From Rickettsiales bacterium (GTDB lineage: Bacteria > Pseudomonadota > Alphaproteobacteria > Rickettsiales > UBA1997): a stretch of DNA of 23,683 nucleotides. Shown here one piece after another: positions 1 to 7,441 of the stretch. The stretch spans positions 1-23,683 of the forward strand of contig CANDYP010000008.1 of NCBI GenBank assembly GCA_947425005.1, read 5' to 3'. The translations under genes were made by a program, and so were the position numbers. The notes under the pieces were generated by a model that was not told where the DNA came from, ran no database searches, and was given only the letters and a program-made list of their open reading frames with translations. Every line of letters begins with the position of its first letter. Positions within the stretch are counted from its first letter, which is position 1.

Positions 1-27
1 AAGGGGGGTAGGGGGGTTTCTCGTCCC
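1..27. repeat. Partial copy of G6/C6 palindromic element
   Basis: The first 27 bases match the outer part of the right arm of the long inverted repeat at 3504-3530, with a single T-to-C difference. The two G6 runs separated by TA are the hallmark. The element is cut by the window edge, so its inner hairpin and other arm are missing. A third copy lies at the far right end, in opposite orientation. Confidence 0.85.
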
Positions 28-79
28 AAACTCAGAGCATTTCTCGTCACGAACTCAGAGCATTTCTCACCCCAAACTC
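17..79. repeat. 23-bp tandem repeat, about 2.7 copies
   Basis: Units at 17-39 and 40-62 differ at two positions, and a partial third unit covers 63-79. Each unit starts TTTCTCGTC and ends CTCAGAGCA in the complete copies. The first unit overlaps the end of the palindromic element, so the array looks like a local amplification of the element's outer flank. It lies just upstream of the porin gene and may overlap its promoter region. Confidence 0.8.
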
Positions 80-114
80 TTTCTTCAAAACCGCAACAAC
101 GTAAATCTCAAATT

Positions 115-1335
115 TTGAAAATCCCAAATTTAATCGTCGCCTTATTACTCTTCGTGCTGCCGCATTTTTCCTACGCCGCTGCATCCCCAAACAAAATCTC
201 CTTCCAGGGCTCAACAAATTTTTCCGCCGTTACGCAAAATCAAGCTAGCACATTTGAACAAAATCAACTTCCCGACACCACTAATAATCGCCACAATTCT
301 GCCGCCGTTTTTGAAAATAATTCCCAACTTTTCGCAAAACTAAACTTCGCCAATTCCGCCAAAACACTGAAATACGGCGCAATAATCAAAGCTGAATCCG
401 AACTTTCTTCCGACCAAAATAAAGGCGCCGTCAATGCTGACCAAGGCTTTATTTTCGCTGATTCTGAAGGTTTTGGAAAAGTTGAGCTGGGCGACAATGT
501 TGCGGTAAATCAAAAAATGAAAGTGGGTCCAGCCAGCTTCGCGCGCGGCAATGGCGGCATTAATGGCAATTATTTAAAATACGTAAATTTGCCAATTGCC
601 TCACAATTTATTTTAATTGCTCAATCTCCCATCGGTCATGGCGGCTACGCCAGCAGCGGTTCTGCGTTAAATCAAAACTCCATTAAAATTTTGCGTAACG
701 GTAGTTTTAATGGCGCGGAAGATGCGACAAAAATTAGTTACTACACTCCAAGAATCAGCGGCTTGCAACTGGGAGCGACCTACACTCCCGACACTTCCAG
801 CAGCGTGATTTCTTCAACCGTATTTAACGGAAAATCTAATTCAGTTCGCGACGTAATCAGTGCTGGCACTAACTACACCAACAGTTTCGAAAATTTTGAT
901 TACGCTTTTTCCGCAACGGCTGAAAACGGAAAATCAAAATCTAGCGATCAAAATAATTTATCTTCCTTCGATGTCGCTACAACCATGGCCTATTTCGGCT
1001 TCACCTTCGGCGCATCATTTGGTTCTTGGGAAAAATCTTTGCAGCAGAAAAATAATTCGAATAACAAAAATTCTACGTACCAAACTTTGGGTGCGTCTTA
1101 CCAAATTGGACATCTTTCGGTCAGCTTGACAAACCTCAAAAGTAAGTTTCAAAAAAACGCCTACCAAGCAACCTCGCTAGGGCTTGACTATAAGCTTACC
1201 AAATCTTTTATTCCTTATTTCGAAATCACTCGCTTCGGCTTCAAATCCAGCCAGGCACAATCTTCCCAAGCAGAATCTTCCAACGCAAATAACCGAGGCT
1301 TTGTCGCCTTGACGGGGTTTTTGCTTTTTTTCTAA
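115..1335 (+). CDS. Outer-membrane porin (Gram-negative porin superfamily)
   Basis: Predicted 406-residue secreted beta-barrel. Residues 1-21 form a typical signal peptide: Lys at position 2, a hydrophobic run from about 5 to 16, and a likely cut after SYA. The mature part is rich in Ser, Asn, Gly and aromatic residues in alternating patterns. It contains GFGKVELGD (about residues 118-126), close to the G.FG...LG. motif of alphaproteobacterial porins, and ends in Phe as expected for barrel insertion. The start is TTG; the first in-frame ATG lies more than 130 codons downstream and would delete the signal peptide. It should form a diffusion channel for small solutes. Substrate specificity cannot be told. 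It is the first gene of a same-strand run with virB11 and lpxD, 46 bp ahead of virB11. Confidence 0.8.
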   Translation: MKIPNLIVALLLFVLPHFSYAAASPNKISFQGSTNFSAVTQNQASTFEQNQLPDTTNNRHNSAAVFENNSQLFAKLNFANSAKTLKYGAIIKAESELSSDQNKGAVNADQGFIFADSEGFGKVELGDNVAVNQKMKVGPASFARGNGGINGNYLKYVNLPIASQFILIAQSPIGHGGYASSGSALNQNSIKILRNGSFNGAEDATKISYYTPRISGLQLGATYTPDTSSSVISSTVFNGKSNSVRDVISAGTNYTNSFENFDYAFSATAENGKSKSSDQNNLSSFDVATTMAYFGFTFGASFGSWEKSLQQKNNSNNKNSTYQTLGASYQIGHLSVSLTNLKSKFQKNAYQATSLGLDYKLTKSFIPYFEITRFGFKSSQAQSSQAESSNANNRGFVALTGFLLFF

Positions 1336-1381
1336 GACGGGTTCTAAACCGTTCACACGCAACAACTTAATTTTTCTGAAC

Positions 1382-2380
1382 ATGAGTATTGCCGCTCTCG
1401 ATTCCTACTTATTGCCGCTTAAACAGATGTTGGACAGGGATGGTGTCAGCGAAGTTTCAATCAACCGCCCAGGTGAAGCATGGATTGAGTTCAAGGGCGA
1501 CATGATCCGCGAAGAATTACCAACTTTTGACATCAATCATTTAAAATCTCTGGCGCGCCTAATTGCGCAGTCAACCGAACAAAGATTAAGCGAAGAAGAG
1601 CCTTTGCTTTCAGCAACTCTGCCGAACGGATACCGTGTGCAAATCGTCTTCCCCCCTTCTTGCGAACCGGGATGCGTGGTGATTTCAATTCGTAAACCTT
1701 CCAGTATTAAATGGAGTTTGGATGATTACGAAACGATGGGAATGTTTGACAACGCCGCTGTTGGAGAGGTTACAGACAAAAATGATCTGATCTTGGCCAA
1801 GCTTCTAAAGCTCAATCGCATCAAAGATTTTTTACAGCGCGCAGTTCTTTACAAAAAAAATATTATTATTTCCGGCGGTACTTCCACAGGTAAGACTACC
1901 TTCACCAACGCAATGATTCAGGCCATTCCACACGAAGAAAGATTAATCACCGTGGAAGACGCGCGAGAAATTGATCTAACTTTTCACCAAAATCGCGTGC
2001 ATTTAATTGCTTCAAAAGGCGGGCAGGGTCGTTCAAAAGTTTCGACACAAGATTTGATTGAAGCCTGTCTACGTCTACGTCCAGAACGTATTATTGTGGG
2101 CGAGTTGCGTGGTGCCGAGGCATTTAGTTTCTTGCGTGCGATCAACACCGGTCATCCCGGATCTATTTCAACTTTGCACGCCGACACTCCAAAAATGGCA
2201 ATGGAGCAGCTGAAGATGATGGTGATGCAAGCCGGTCTGGGCATGGCTCCATCTGAAATCACCTCTTACATTAAAAACGTTGTCGATGTGATTGTGCAGT
2301 TAAAAAGAGGGTCCAAAGGCAAGCGGTACATTTCAGAAGTTTACTTCAGGGCGATTCACAACATTCAAAAAGCAGAATAA
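1382..2380 (+). CDS. virB11: VirB11-type ATPase of type IV secretion
   Basis: 332-residue cytoplasmic AAA-like ATPase expected to form a hexamer at the base of a type IV secretion system and power pilus assembly and substrate export. The N-terminal domain (about 1-130) has the family features ATLPNGYRVQ and SIRKPS. The C-terminal domain carries Walker A GGTSTGKTT (165-173), the Asp box ITVEDAREIDL (189-199), Walker B RIIVGELRG (236-244) and the His box GHPGSISTLHA (258-268), all intact. Length is normal for VirB11, and the sequence fits VirB11 better than TadA/CpaF. No other virB or virD4 gene lies in the window; its neighbours are a porin and lpxD, with only 5 bp to lpxD. The ATPase must therefore work with components encoded elsewhere, if at all. 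No clear Shine-Dalgarno precedes the ATG. Confidence 0.93.
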   Translation: MSIAALDSYLLPLKQMLDRDGVSEVSINRPGEAWIEFKGDMIREELPTFDINHLKSLARLIAQSTEQRLSEEEPLLSATLPNGYRVQIVFPPSCEPGCVVISIRKPSSIKWSLDDYETMGMFDNAAVGEVTDKNDLILAKLLKLNRIKDFLQRAVLYKKNIIISGGTSTGKTTFTNAMIQAIPHEERLITVEDAREIDLTFHQNRVHLIASKGGQGRSKVSTQDLIEACLRLRPERIIVGELRGAEAFSFLRAINTGHPGSISTLHADTPKMAMEQLKMMVMQAGLGMAPSEITSYIKNVVDVIVQLKRGSKGKRYISEVYFRAIHNIQKAE

Positions 2381-2385
2381 ATTTT

Positions 2386-3417
2386 ATGGATCGCACGCGT
2401 TTTTTTGACAAAAAATTCGAGTTTCTAACTCTAAGACAAATCGTTGACATTACTGGCGCCGCAATAGTTGGCGATTTTGATGAAACTAAAAAAATTTTTG
2501 ATGTTGCGACGCTAGAAAAAGCTAACGAAAACCAAATTTCTTTCTTTACCTCCGGTCAATATTTCGACAAATTTCAAATCACAAAAGCCGGCTTTTGTTT
2601 CGCTGAAGAAAAATACGCGGCCAAGGCGCCACAAGGTGTGACAATACTTGCTCACAAAAATCCTTATTTCGCTTACTCCAAAATTGTTGAAAGTTTTTAC
2701 AAAGAAAAAGATGTCGAATTTGCTGGCGAAAAATTAGTTCATCCCACAATTCATCCTGGGGCAGAAATTGGTGCAGGCGCTAGAATTGCCCCCAACGCCT
2801 TTGTTGGAAAAAATGTTAAAATCGGAAAAAATTGTTTTATCGGTCCCAACGCTTCAGTACTCGACAATTGCGTGATTGGCGACAATTGCCTCATCAATGC
2901 CGGGGTGGTGATCTCTTTTGCTCGCATCGGCAATAACTGCAAATTTCTTAACGGCGCCAAAATTGGTCAAGATGGTTTTGGCTTCGCTCACAACGCCGGA
3001 GTGAATCATAAAATTATTCAGCTCGGGATTGTTCAGATTGGTAATGATGTCGAGATCGGCGCCAATAGCTGCGTTGATCGGGGTGCGATTGAAAATACTG
3101 TGATTAGTGACGGCGTTAAAATCGACAATCTGGTACAAATTGCTCACAATGTTGTGATTGGAAAAGGTACGGTAATGGCTGGTTGCACCGCTATTGCCGG
3201 CAGTACAAAAATTGGCAGTTTTGTTCAGATCGGAGGCGGCTGCAATATTAGCGGGCATATTTCGATTGGGGATGGGGCGAGAATTGCTGGGATGAGCGGC
3301 GTGATGCGCGATGTTGCTCCGATGGAAGTGGTGGCCGGAATTCCGGCATTGCCAATTCGCGATTGGCACAAGGTGAATGCGACTTTGATTAAGATGATTG
3401 AGAGGAAGGGGTTGTAG
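2386..3417 (+). CDS. lpxD: UDP-3-O-acylglucosamine N-acyltransferase LpxD
   Basis: 343 residues, the usual LpxD length. The enzyme transfers a 3-hydroxyacyl chain from acyl carrier protein to the 2-amino group of UDP-3-O-acylglucosamine, the third step of lipid A synthesis in the cytoplasm. The N-terminal uridine-binding domain (about 1-115) is followed by a left-handed parallel beta-helix of hexapeptide repeats from about 120 to 320 (IGA, IAPNAF, IGKNCF, IGDNCL and so on). The catalytic His is His254 in the family signature QIAHNVVIG. A C-terminal helix ends the trimer-forming chain. The gene follows virB11 by 5 bp and is probably co-transcribed with it. Together with lptD it indicates that the organism makes LPS. 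The usual alphaproteobacterial neighbours (bamA, fabZ, lpxA) are absent here. Confidence 0.95.
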   Translation: MDRTRFFDKKFEFLTLRQIVDITGAAIVGDFDETKKIFDVATLEKANENQISFFTSGQYFDKFQITKAGFCFAEEKYAAKAPQGVTILAHKNPYFAYSKIVESFYKEKDVEFAGEKLVHPTIHPGAEIGAGARIAPNAFVGKNVKIGKNCFIGPNASVLDNCVIGDNCLINAGVVISFARIGNNCKFLNGAKIGQDGFGFAHNAGVNHKIIQLGIVQIGNDVEIGANSCVDRGAIENTVISDGVKIDNLVQIAHNVVIGKGTVMAGCTAIAGSTKIGSFVQIGGGCNISGHISIGDGARIAGMSGVMRDVAPMEVVAGIPALPIRDWHKVNATLIKMIERKGL

Positions 3418-3423
3418 GGTTGG

Positions 3424-3537
3424 TCTGAGGGTTGGGACAAGAAACCCCCCTACCCCCCTTGTCAGGGGGGCTTAAAACCGAACTCGATCAGAGCCCCCCT
3501 GATAAGGGGGGTAGGGGGGTTTCTTGTCCCAACCTCA
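3424..3537. repeat. Long inverted repeat with nested hairpins
   Basis: Arms at 3434-3472 and 3492-3530 are 39 bp long with one mismatch and enclose a 19-bp centre that contains AAACCGAACTCG. The pairing continues outward with a 1-bp indel to about 3424 and 3537. Within each arm a C6/G6 pair (for example 3453-3458 with 3465-3470) can form its own small hairpin. The element sits between the convergent genes lpxD and fmt, where its RNA could act as a two-way transcription stop. Partial copies occur at 1-27 and 23641-23683. Confidence 0.92.
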
Positions 3538-3542
3538 AATCA

Positions 3543-3560
3543 TTACAAACCCCGTCCAGC
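3543..3560. repeat. Half copy of the CCCCGTCC small palindrome
   Basis: These 18 bases are identical to 5755-5772 in the palindrome cluster after yajC, but the matching left arm is missing here. It lies directly beside the large inverted repeat and 15 bp before the fmt stop codon. Confidence 0.7.
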
Positions 3561-3574
3561 ATTACCAGCACACT

Positions 3575-4483
3575 CTAAACAATCCTCACCCCTCTCAAAA
3601 ACTCCTCCAACAACATCGGTTTTTTTCCCTGACGTTGCAAAATCACCGGCCGGATTATCCCTTGTCCACACTGAATCGAAAGCCTCTCATCCAAAATAGT
3701 TCCAGCCTCTTTTTCGCAAGAATTTTCATCCAAAATCTCCGCCGCAAAAATTTTTATTTTCTCTCCATTGTGAATAAAATGCGCCTCCATCGATCCATTT
3801 AATCCGCGAATTTTTCTTTCAATTTCACGGGCAGAATTTTTCCAATCAATCTCACATTCCGCCTTGTCAATTTTTTTAGCGTAGGTCATCAAAGCATCGT
3901 TTTGCTTGGTTAAAACCACTTGACCATCACGTAAATTTTTTAAAGTTTTTACTAAAATTTCCGCGCCCATCTGCGACAATTTTTCGGCTAAATTTTTGTA
4001 GGTTTCAGTCCCATCCAGCGCAAATTTTTCTTGGAAAATCATGTCGCCGCTATCCAAACCTTTGTCCATTTTAATAATCGTGATTCCGGTCTCGCAATCT
4101 CCAGCCATGATTGGACGCTGAATTGGCGCCGCTCCACGCCATTTAGGCAAAAGGGAAGGGTGAATATTTATGCAGCCGAACTTGGTGCCGTCCAAAATTT
4201 CCTGCGGCAAAATTAACCCGTAAGCCACGATTACCGCGGCGTCAGCTTTTAGATCAGAAAATTCTTTTTGGATTTCAGCGTCTCGTAAAGTTTTTGGCGT
4301 GATCACTTTGAAGTTGTGCTGCAAGGCCAAATTGTGAATCGGAGAATTGGTTAATTTATGTCCGCGCCCTGCAATCTGTGGTTCGCGCGTGTAGACTGCG
4401 ACAATTTCAAAATTGGAGTCAGCGATTAATTTTTCTAAAGTTGGGCAAGAAAATTCCGGCGTGCCCATGAAGATGATTTTCAT
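3575..4483 (-). CDS. fmt: Methionyl-tRNA formyltransferase
   Basis: 302 residues, close to the roughly 315 of the E. coli enzyme. It formylates Met-tRNAfMet using 10-formyltetrahydrofolate, allowing bacterial translation initiation. The Rossmann-like catalytic domain (1-190) starts MKIIFMGTPEFS and contains the folate-enzyme signature INIHPSLLPKWRGAAPIQ. The catalytic triad equivalents are Asn106, His108 and Asp144. The C-terminal OB-like tRNA-binding domain follows at about 205-300. It is the only gene on the minus strand here. It diverges from lspA across an AT-rich inverted repeat and converges on lpxD. The partner deformylase gene def is not in this window. Confidence 0.95.
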   Translation of the reverse strand: MKIIFMGTPEFSCPTLEKLIADSNFEIVAVYTREPQIAGRGHKLTNSPIHNLALQHNFKVITPKTLRDAEIQKEFSDLKADAAVIVAYGLILPQEILDGTKFGCINIHPSLLPKWRGAAPIQRPIMAGDCETGITIIKMDKGLDSGDMIFQEKFALDGTETYKNLAEKLSQMGAEILVKTLKNLRDGQVVLTKQNDALMTYAKKIDKAECEIDWKNSAREIERKIRGLNGSMEAHFIHNGEKIKIFAAEILDENSCEKEAGTILDERLSIQCGQGIIRPVILQRQGKKPMLLEEFLRGVRIV

Positions 4484-4581
4484 GAATTTTGGATTTTAGA
4501 TTTAAGATTCTGGGTTTAGTCTGCGCCAATCTAAAATTTGAAATCTGAAACCTCCAGAAAACCGCAAACCGCAAATCACAA
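4484..4581. repeat. AT-rich inverted repeat in divergent fmt/lspA gap
   Basis: The whole 98-bp gap between the two start codons is built from TTTAGATT-like words in opposite orientations on either side of a TGCGC core (near 4522-4526). The left half reads GGATTTTAGATTTAAGATT and the right half contains CAATCTAAAATTTG. The same design, including TGCGC followed by AATCTAAAAT, fills the divergent mltA/ychF gap. It must also contain the promoters of both genes, although I cannot assign convincing -35/-10 boxes. Confidence 0.6.
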
Positions 4582-5076
4582 ATGAAAGTCAAAAAATTAT
4601 TTTTGCTAGGAATAGCCATCGCTCTTCTTGTGGCTTTTTTTGACTTACTCAGCAAAAGGGTAGTCTTCGCCATCCTAGAAAACGTTGCATTAGAGCAGCA
4701 TACCTTTCATCCAGAAATTAAAGTTTTTGACTTTTTTAGCTTGGTTGCAGTGTGGAATCGCGGCGTCAGTTTTGGCATGTTTAACCAATTAGAAAGCGGC
4801 CCAATAATTCTCTCTCTGCTGCAATTTTCAATTTTAGTGATTTTGTTTTTTTGGCTTTATCGCAACGAGAAACTGCATTTTACTTACGCTCTCGGCTTTA
4901 TCGCCGGAGGAGCTTTGGGAAATTTAACGGACCGAATCAAAAATTCTGCAGTGGCAGATTTTTTAGACTTTCATATTGCATCCTATCATTGGCCTGCCTT
5001 TAATTTGGCCGATTCTGCTGTCTTTATCGGAGTTGCAATTCTGGTTCTTGATGACCTTATTTTCAAAAAAAGATGA
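4582..5076 (+). CDS. lspA: Lipoprotein signal peptidase (signal peptidase II)
   Basis: 164 residues, the typical size. This inner-membrane aspartyl protease removes signal peptides from diacylglyceryl-modified prolipoproteins. Four membrane segments are visible (about 6-23, 74-92, 101-118 and 142-158). The conserved blocks NRGVSFGMF (59-67), GNLTDRI (113-119), VADFLDFH and FNLADS carry the catalytic aspartates, expected to be Asp126 and Asp144. It starts the rightward run after the divergent gap with fmt. Its last four bases overlap the start of a small lipoprotein gene, one of its likely substrates. Confidence 0.95.
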   Translation: MKVKKLFLLGIAIALLVAFFDLLSKRVVFAILENVALEQHTFHPEIKVFDFFSLVAVWNRGVSFGMFNQLESGPIILSLLQFSILVILFFWLYRNEKLHFTYALGFIAGGALGNLTDRIKNSAVADFLDFHIASYHWPAFNLADSAVFIGVAILVLDDLIFKKR

Positions 5077-5264
5077 AAAAATTTATTGCCCTCACACTCG
5101 TTTTGTTCGTCTTTTCTTGCGCAAAAAATAAGGAAGAAAACCCCATTCTTTTGCCTCCTAATTTTGCTGAAATGCCAGATGTCAATAATCCGGAGAAGCC
5201 TACTCCGGCAGAGAAAGATGAGAACGTTACTCGATTAAAAGAGTTGCTGTTGAAGAGCGATTAG
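5073..5264 (+). CDS. Small lipoprotein, possibly DUF3035/BamF-like
   Basis: 63 residues. Residues 1-16 form a lipoprotein signal peptide with the lipobox FVFSC, so Cys16 would be lipidated after processing by LspA. The mature part is short, acidic and proline-rich, with the block ILLPPNFAEMPD (about 25-36) and an amphipathic C-terminal stretch. Its ATGA overlap with lspA suggests translational coupling. In many Alphaproteobacteria lspA is followed by a DUF3035 lipoprotein, described in Caulobacter as BamF, which carries a similar 'L.LPP.F..P' block. The relationship here is an inference from position and this one block, and the protein is much shorter than most members. Confidence 0.75.
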   Translation: MKKFIALTLVLFVFSCAKNKEENPILLPPNFAEMPDVNNPEKPTPAEKDENVTRLKELLLKSD

Positions 5265-5311
5265 TTCCAAGTTTTACAATTTTATTTTTACCAACCCCAA
5301 TTTTTCAAAAA

Positions 5312-5689
5312 ATGTTAAATCAGTTTTTTATCAGTGACGCCTTTGCCCAAGCTAATGAAGCAGCTCCTTCTCCAGAAATGTCTTTCACCAGTTTTGTTCC
5401 ATTAATTTTAATTTTTGTCGTTTTTTATTTTTTGATCGTCCGTCCGCAAAGCAAGAAATACAAGGATCAGCAAGAGATGATCAACTCTCTTAAAGTCGGC
5501 AATAAAGTTGTAACTGCTGGCGGAATTGTCGGCGTAATAACCGAGGTTAACGCGAAGGAAAATCAGCTTGAAGTTGAAATTGCTAGTGGCGTGAAGGTGA
5601 AGCTTCTTAAGAGTTACGTGACGGATTTGGCAGAGAAGAAAGAGGTGAAGAAAGAGGCGAAGAAGGAAGAGAAGAAAGGTAAGAAATAA
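5312..5689 (+). CDS. yajC: Preprotein translocase accessory subunit YajC
   Basis: 125 residues. YajC is a small inner-membrane partner of SecDF-YidC in the Sec translocon. One membrane segment (about 27-44) is followed by the hallmark IVRPQSKKYKDQQEM (42-56) and a small beta-rich cytoplasmic domain with VGNKVVTAGGIVGVI (72-86). The last 20 residues are almost entirely Lys and Glu, a charged tail often seen in this family. It lies directly ahead of secD, as in most proteobacteria, but is separated from it by about 165 bp containing a cluster of palindromes. Confidence 0.95.
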   Translation: MLNQFFISDAFAQANEAAPSPEMSFTSFVPLILIFVVFYFLIVRPQSKKYKDQQEMINSLKVGNKVVTAGGIVGVITEVNAKENQLEVEIASGVKVKLLKSYVTDLAEKKEVKKEAKKEEKKGKK

Positions 5690-5695
5690 TAATGT

Positions 5696-5795
5696 CTGTT
5701 GTTGGTCGGAGTTACAAACCCGACCAACAGTAAGAACTGAACATGTGGACGGGGTTACAAACCCCGTCCAGCGGTAGGGTTGCAAAGCCCCGACC
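5696..5795. repeat. Cluster of three small palindromes
   Basis: Three hairpins stand side by side. The first pairs 5700-5709 with 5720-5729 (10 bp). The second pairs 5747-5755 with 5761-5769 (9 bp perfect, loop TACAA). The third is an imperfect stem across about 5774-5795. All share a centre like GGTT(A/G)CAAA and arms ending in GAC/GTC, so they are copies of one element. They fill most of the yajC-secD gap and could modulate read-through or mRNA stability. Confidence 0.85.
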
Positions 5796-5855
5796 AGCAC
5801 AAGATCTCCCTAGATGTAGCAAGTATCAAATCCCAACAACAAGACCAACAAAATC

Positions 5856-7418
5856 ATGCTTAACTTTTCTAAAACAAAAATAATCGCAATTTTAGCGGCC
5901 TGCTTTTTATCCTTAATTTACGCGGCTCCAACCTTCATCACACAAAGTTCGAATCCAACTTTAGCAAAATTTTTACCAAATCAAAAAGTTAGTCTGGGCC
6001 TTGATTTACGCGGCGGCTCACAATTAATGCTGGAAGTGGATTTCGATTATTACATCAAAGAGCAGCTCATTAATTTGAAAGATGAGTTGAAGGCAAATTT
6101 CAGGGATGAGTCGATTCGCACAATCCCTACAAGCTCTCAGGACAAAATCACCTTCGCGCTTTCCGACGCAGAGCAAATAAAATCCGCTAAAAAAATAATT
6201 AAAAAACTCAGCAATAAAGTTGAGGTTGATGAAAATTCTGGCCAATTTGAAATTTATTTTTCGGACAGCGAAGTCGCGCTAATGAAGCAGAATCTGATTA
6301 AGCAATCGATTGAAATTGTCAGAAAAAGAATTGATGAAAGCGGCACCAAAGAGCCTGCTATCCAAGCTCAGGGCGAAAATAGAATTTTGTTACAAGTGCC
6401 GGGAGTTCAAAATTCTGACGAGATCAAATCGATCTTAGGCAAGACCGCCAAAATGACCTTTCATCACGTTTCCGACCAAACATTTTCTGGATCGAACGGC
6501 GCAGTACTCGATCAAGATTTGGAAAGACTTTACGACTACGAAGGTCGCGCATTTATCATCAAAAAAGAAGTGGTCTTGAGCGGAGACATGTTGGTTGATG
6601 CTAGTGCCACCTATCACGAAGGGCAGCCGGCAGTGTCTTTTCGCTTCAATGATGTGGGCTCCAGAAAATTTGGACAAATCACTCGAGACAATATCGGTAA
6701 ATTTTTTGCCATTGTTTTGGACGGCAAGATTGTGACTGCACCTAGAATTAATACGGCAATCACTCAAGGCTCCGGCGTAATTTCCGGAAGCTTCACCGTG
6801 CAAGAAGCTAATGAAGTTGCCTTGCTTTTAAGAGCTGGCGCCCTTCCAGCTCCTTTAAAAATCATCGAAGAAAGAACGGTGGGGCCATCACTTGGATCGG
6901 ACTCCATAAAAAATGGCAGCATCGCCGGCGCTGCTGGTCTTGCTTTCGTCGCTATTTTTATGGTGCTATTTTATGGATTTTTTGGCCTGATCGCCAACAT
7001 CGCCATGTTCATCAATATTGCCGCGATTCTGGCAATTTTATCAGCAATTGGCGCCACTCTCACTTTGCCTGGAATCGCTGGGATCGTGCTTACAATGGGC
7101 ATGTCGGTTGATGCCAACGTGTTAATTTTTGAAAGAATCAAAGAAGAATTACGCGCCAAAAAAACTATCCTTGCCGCTGTCGATCAAGGTTTCTCGCAAG
7201 CCTTCCGCACCATTACCGACTCGAATGTAACCACTTTAATTGTGGCCTTTTTCCTTTACGTTTTCGGCAATGGCCCGGTGAAAGGCTTCGCAGTTACGCT
7301 TTCAATCGGCATCCTTTCTTCAATGTTTGCAGCCATTCTTTTAACAAGAATGATGATTGCTCTGTGGCTGAAATCCGGGGCTAAAAATAAAAAGCAGCGT
7401 AAATTAAACCTGATCTAA
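5856..7418 (+). CDS. secD: Protein translocase subunit SecD
   Basis: 520 residues, within the usual SecD range. SecD is the inner-membrane, proton-motive-force-driven subunit that helps pull preproteins through SecYEG. There is one N-terminal membrane helix (about 8-24) followed by the conserved LGLDLRGG (47-54). A large periplasmic P1 domain runs to about 350, and a five-helix RND-type membrane domain follows, carrying the motif MSVDANVLIFERIKEEL (about 413-429). Residues at the C-terminal end are basic. The start ATG is 27 codons ahead of conserved sequence and gives a full first helix. It follows yajC in the classical order, but secF is not downstream; lptD begins 23 bp later instead. Confidence 0.95.
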   Translation: MLNFSKTKIIAILAACFLSLIYAAPTFITQSSNPTLAKFLPNQKVSLGLDLRGGSQLMLEVDFDYYIKEQLINLKDELKANFRDESIRTIPTSSQDKITFALSDAEQIKSAKKIIKKLSNKVEVDENSGQFEIYFSDSEVALMKQNLIKQSIEIVRKRIDESGTKEPAIQAQGENRILLQVPGVQNSDEIKSILGKTAKMTFHHVSDQTFSGSNGAVLDQDLERLYDYEGRAFIIKKEVVLSGDMLVDASATYHEGQPAVSFRFNDVGSRKFGQITRDNIGKFFAIVLDGKIVTAPRINTAITQGSGVISGSFTVQEANEVALLLRAGALPAPLKIIEERTVGPSLGSDSIKNGSIAGAAGLAFVAIFMVLFYGFFGLIANIAMFINIAAILAILSAIGATLTLPGIAGIVLTMGMSVDANVLIFERIKEELRAKKTILAAVDQGFSQAFRTITDSNVTTLIVAFFLYVFGNGPVKGFAVTLSIGILSSMFAAILLTRMMIALWLKSGAKNKKQRKLNLI

Positions 7419-7441
7419 GAACTCAACTGCTGTCCGGCTTC

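Noticed and set aside
1..79. Possible CRISPR array
   Set aside because: The 23-bp units are directly adjacent with no spacers and there are no cas genes in the window.
2854..3369. 171-codon open frame on the minus strand
   Set aside because: Antisense to the hexapeptide repeats of lpxD; the composition mirrors the codon pattern of that gene.
5408..5800. 130-codon minus-strand frame
   Set aside because: Antisense to yajC and through the palindrome cluster; its Leu-rich segment is the complement of the Lys/Glu-rich YajC tail.
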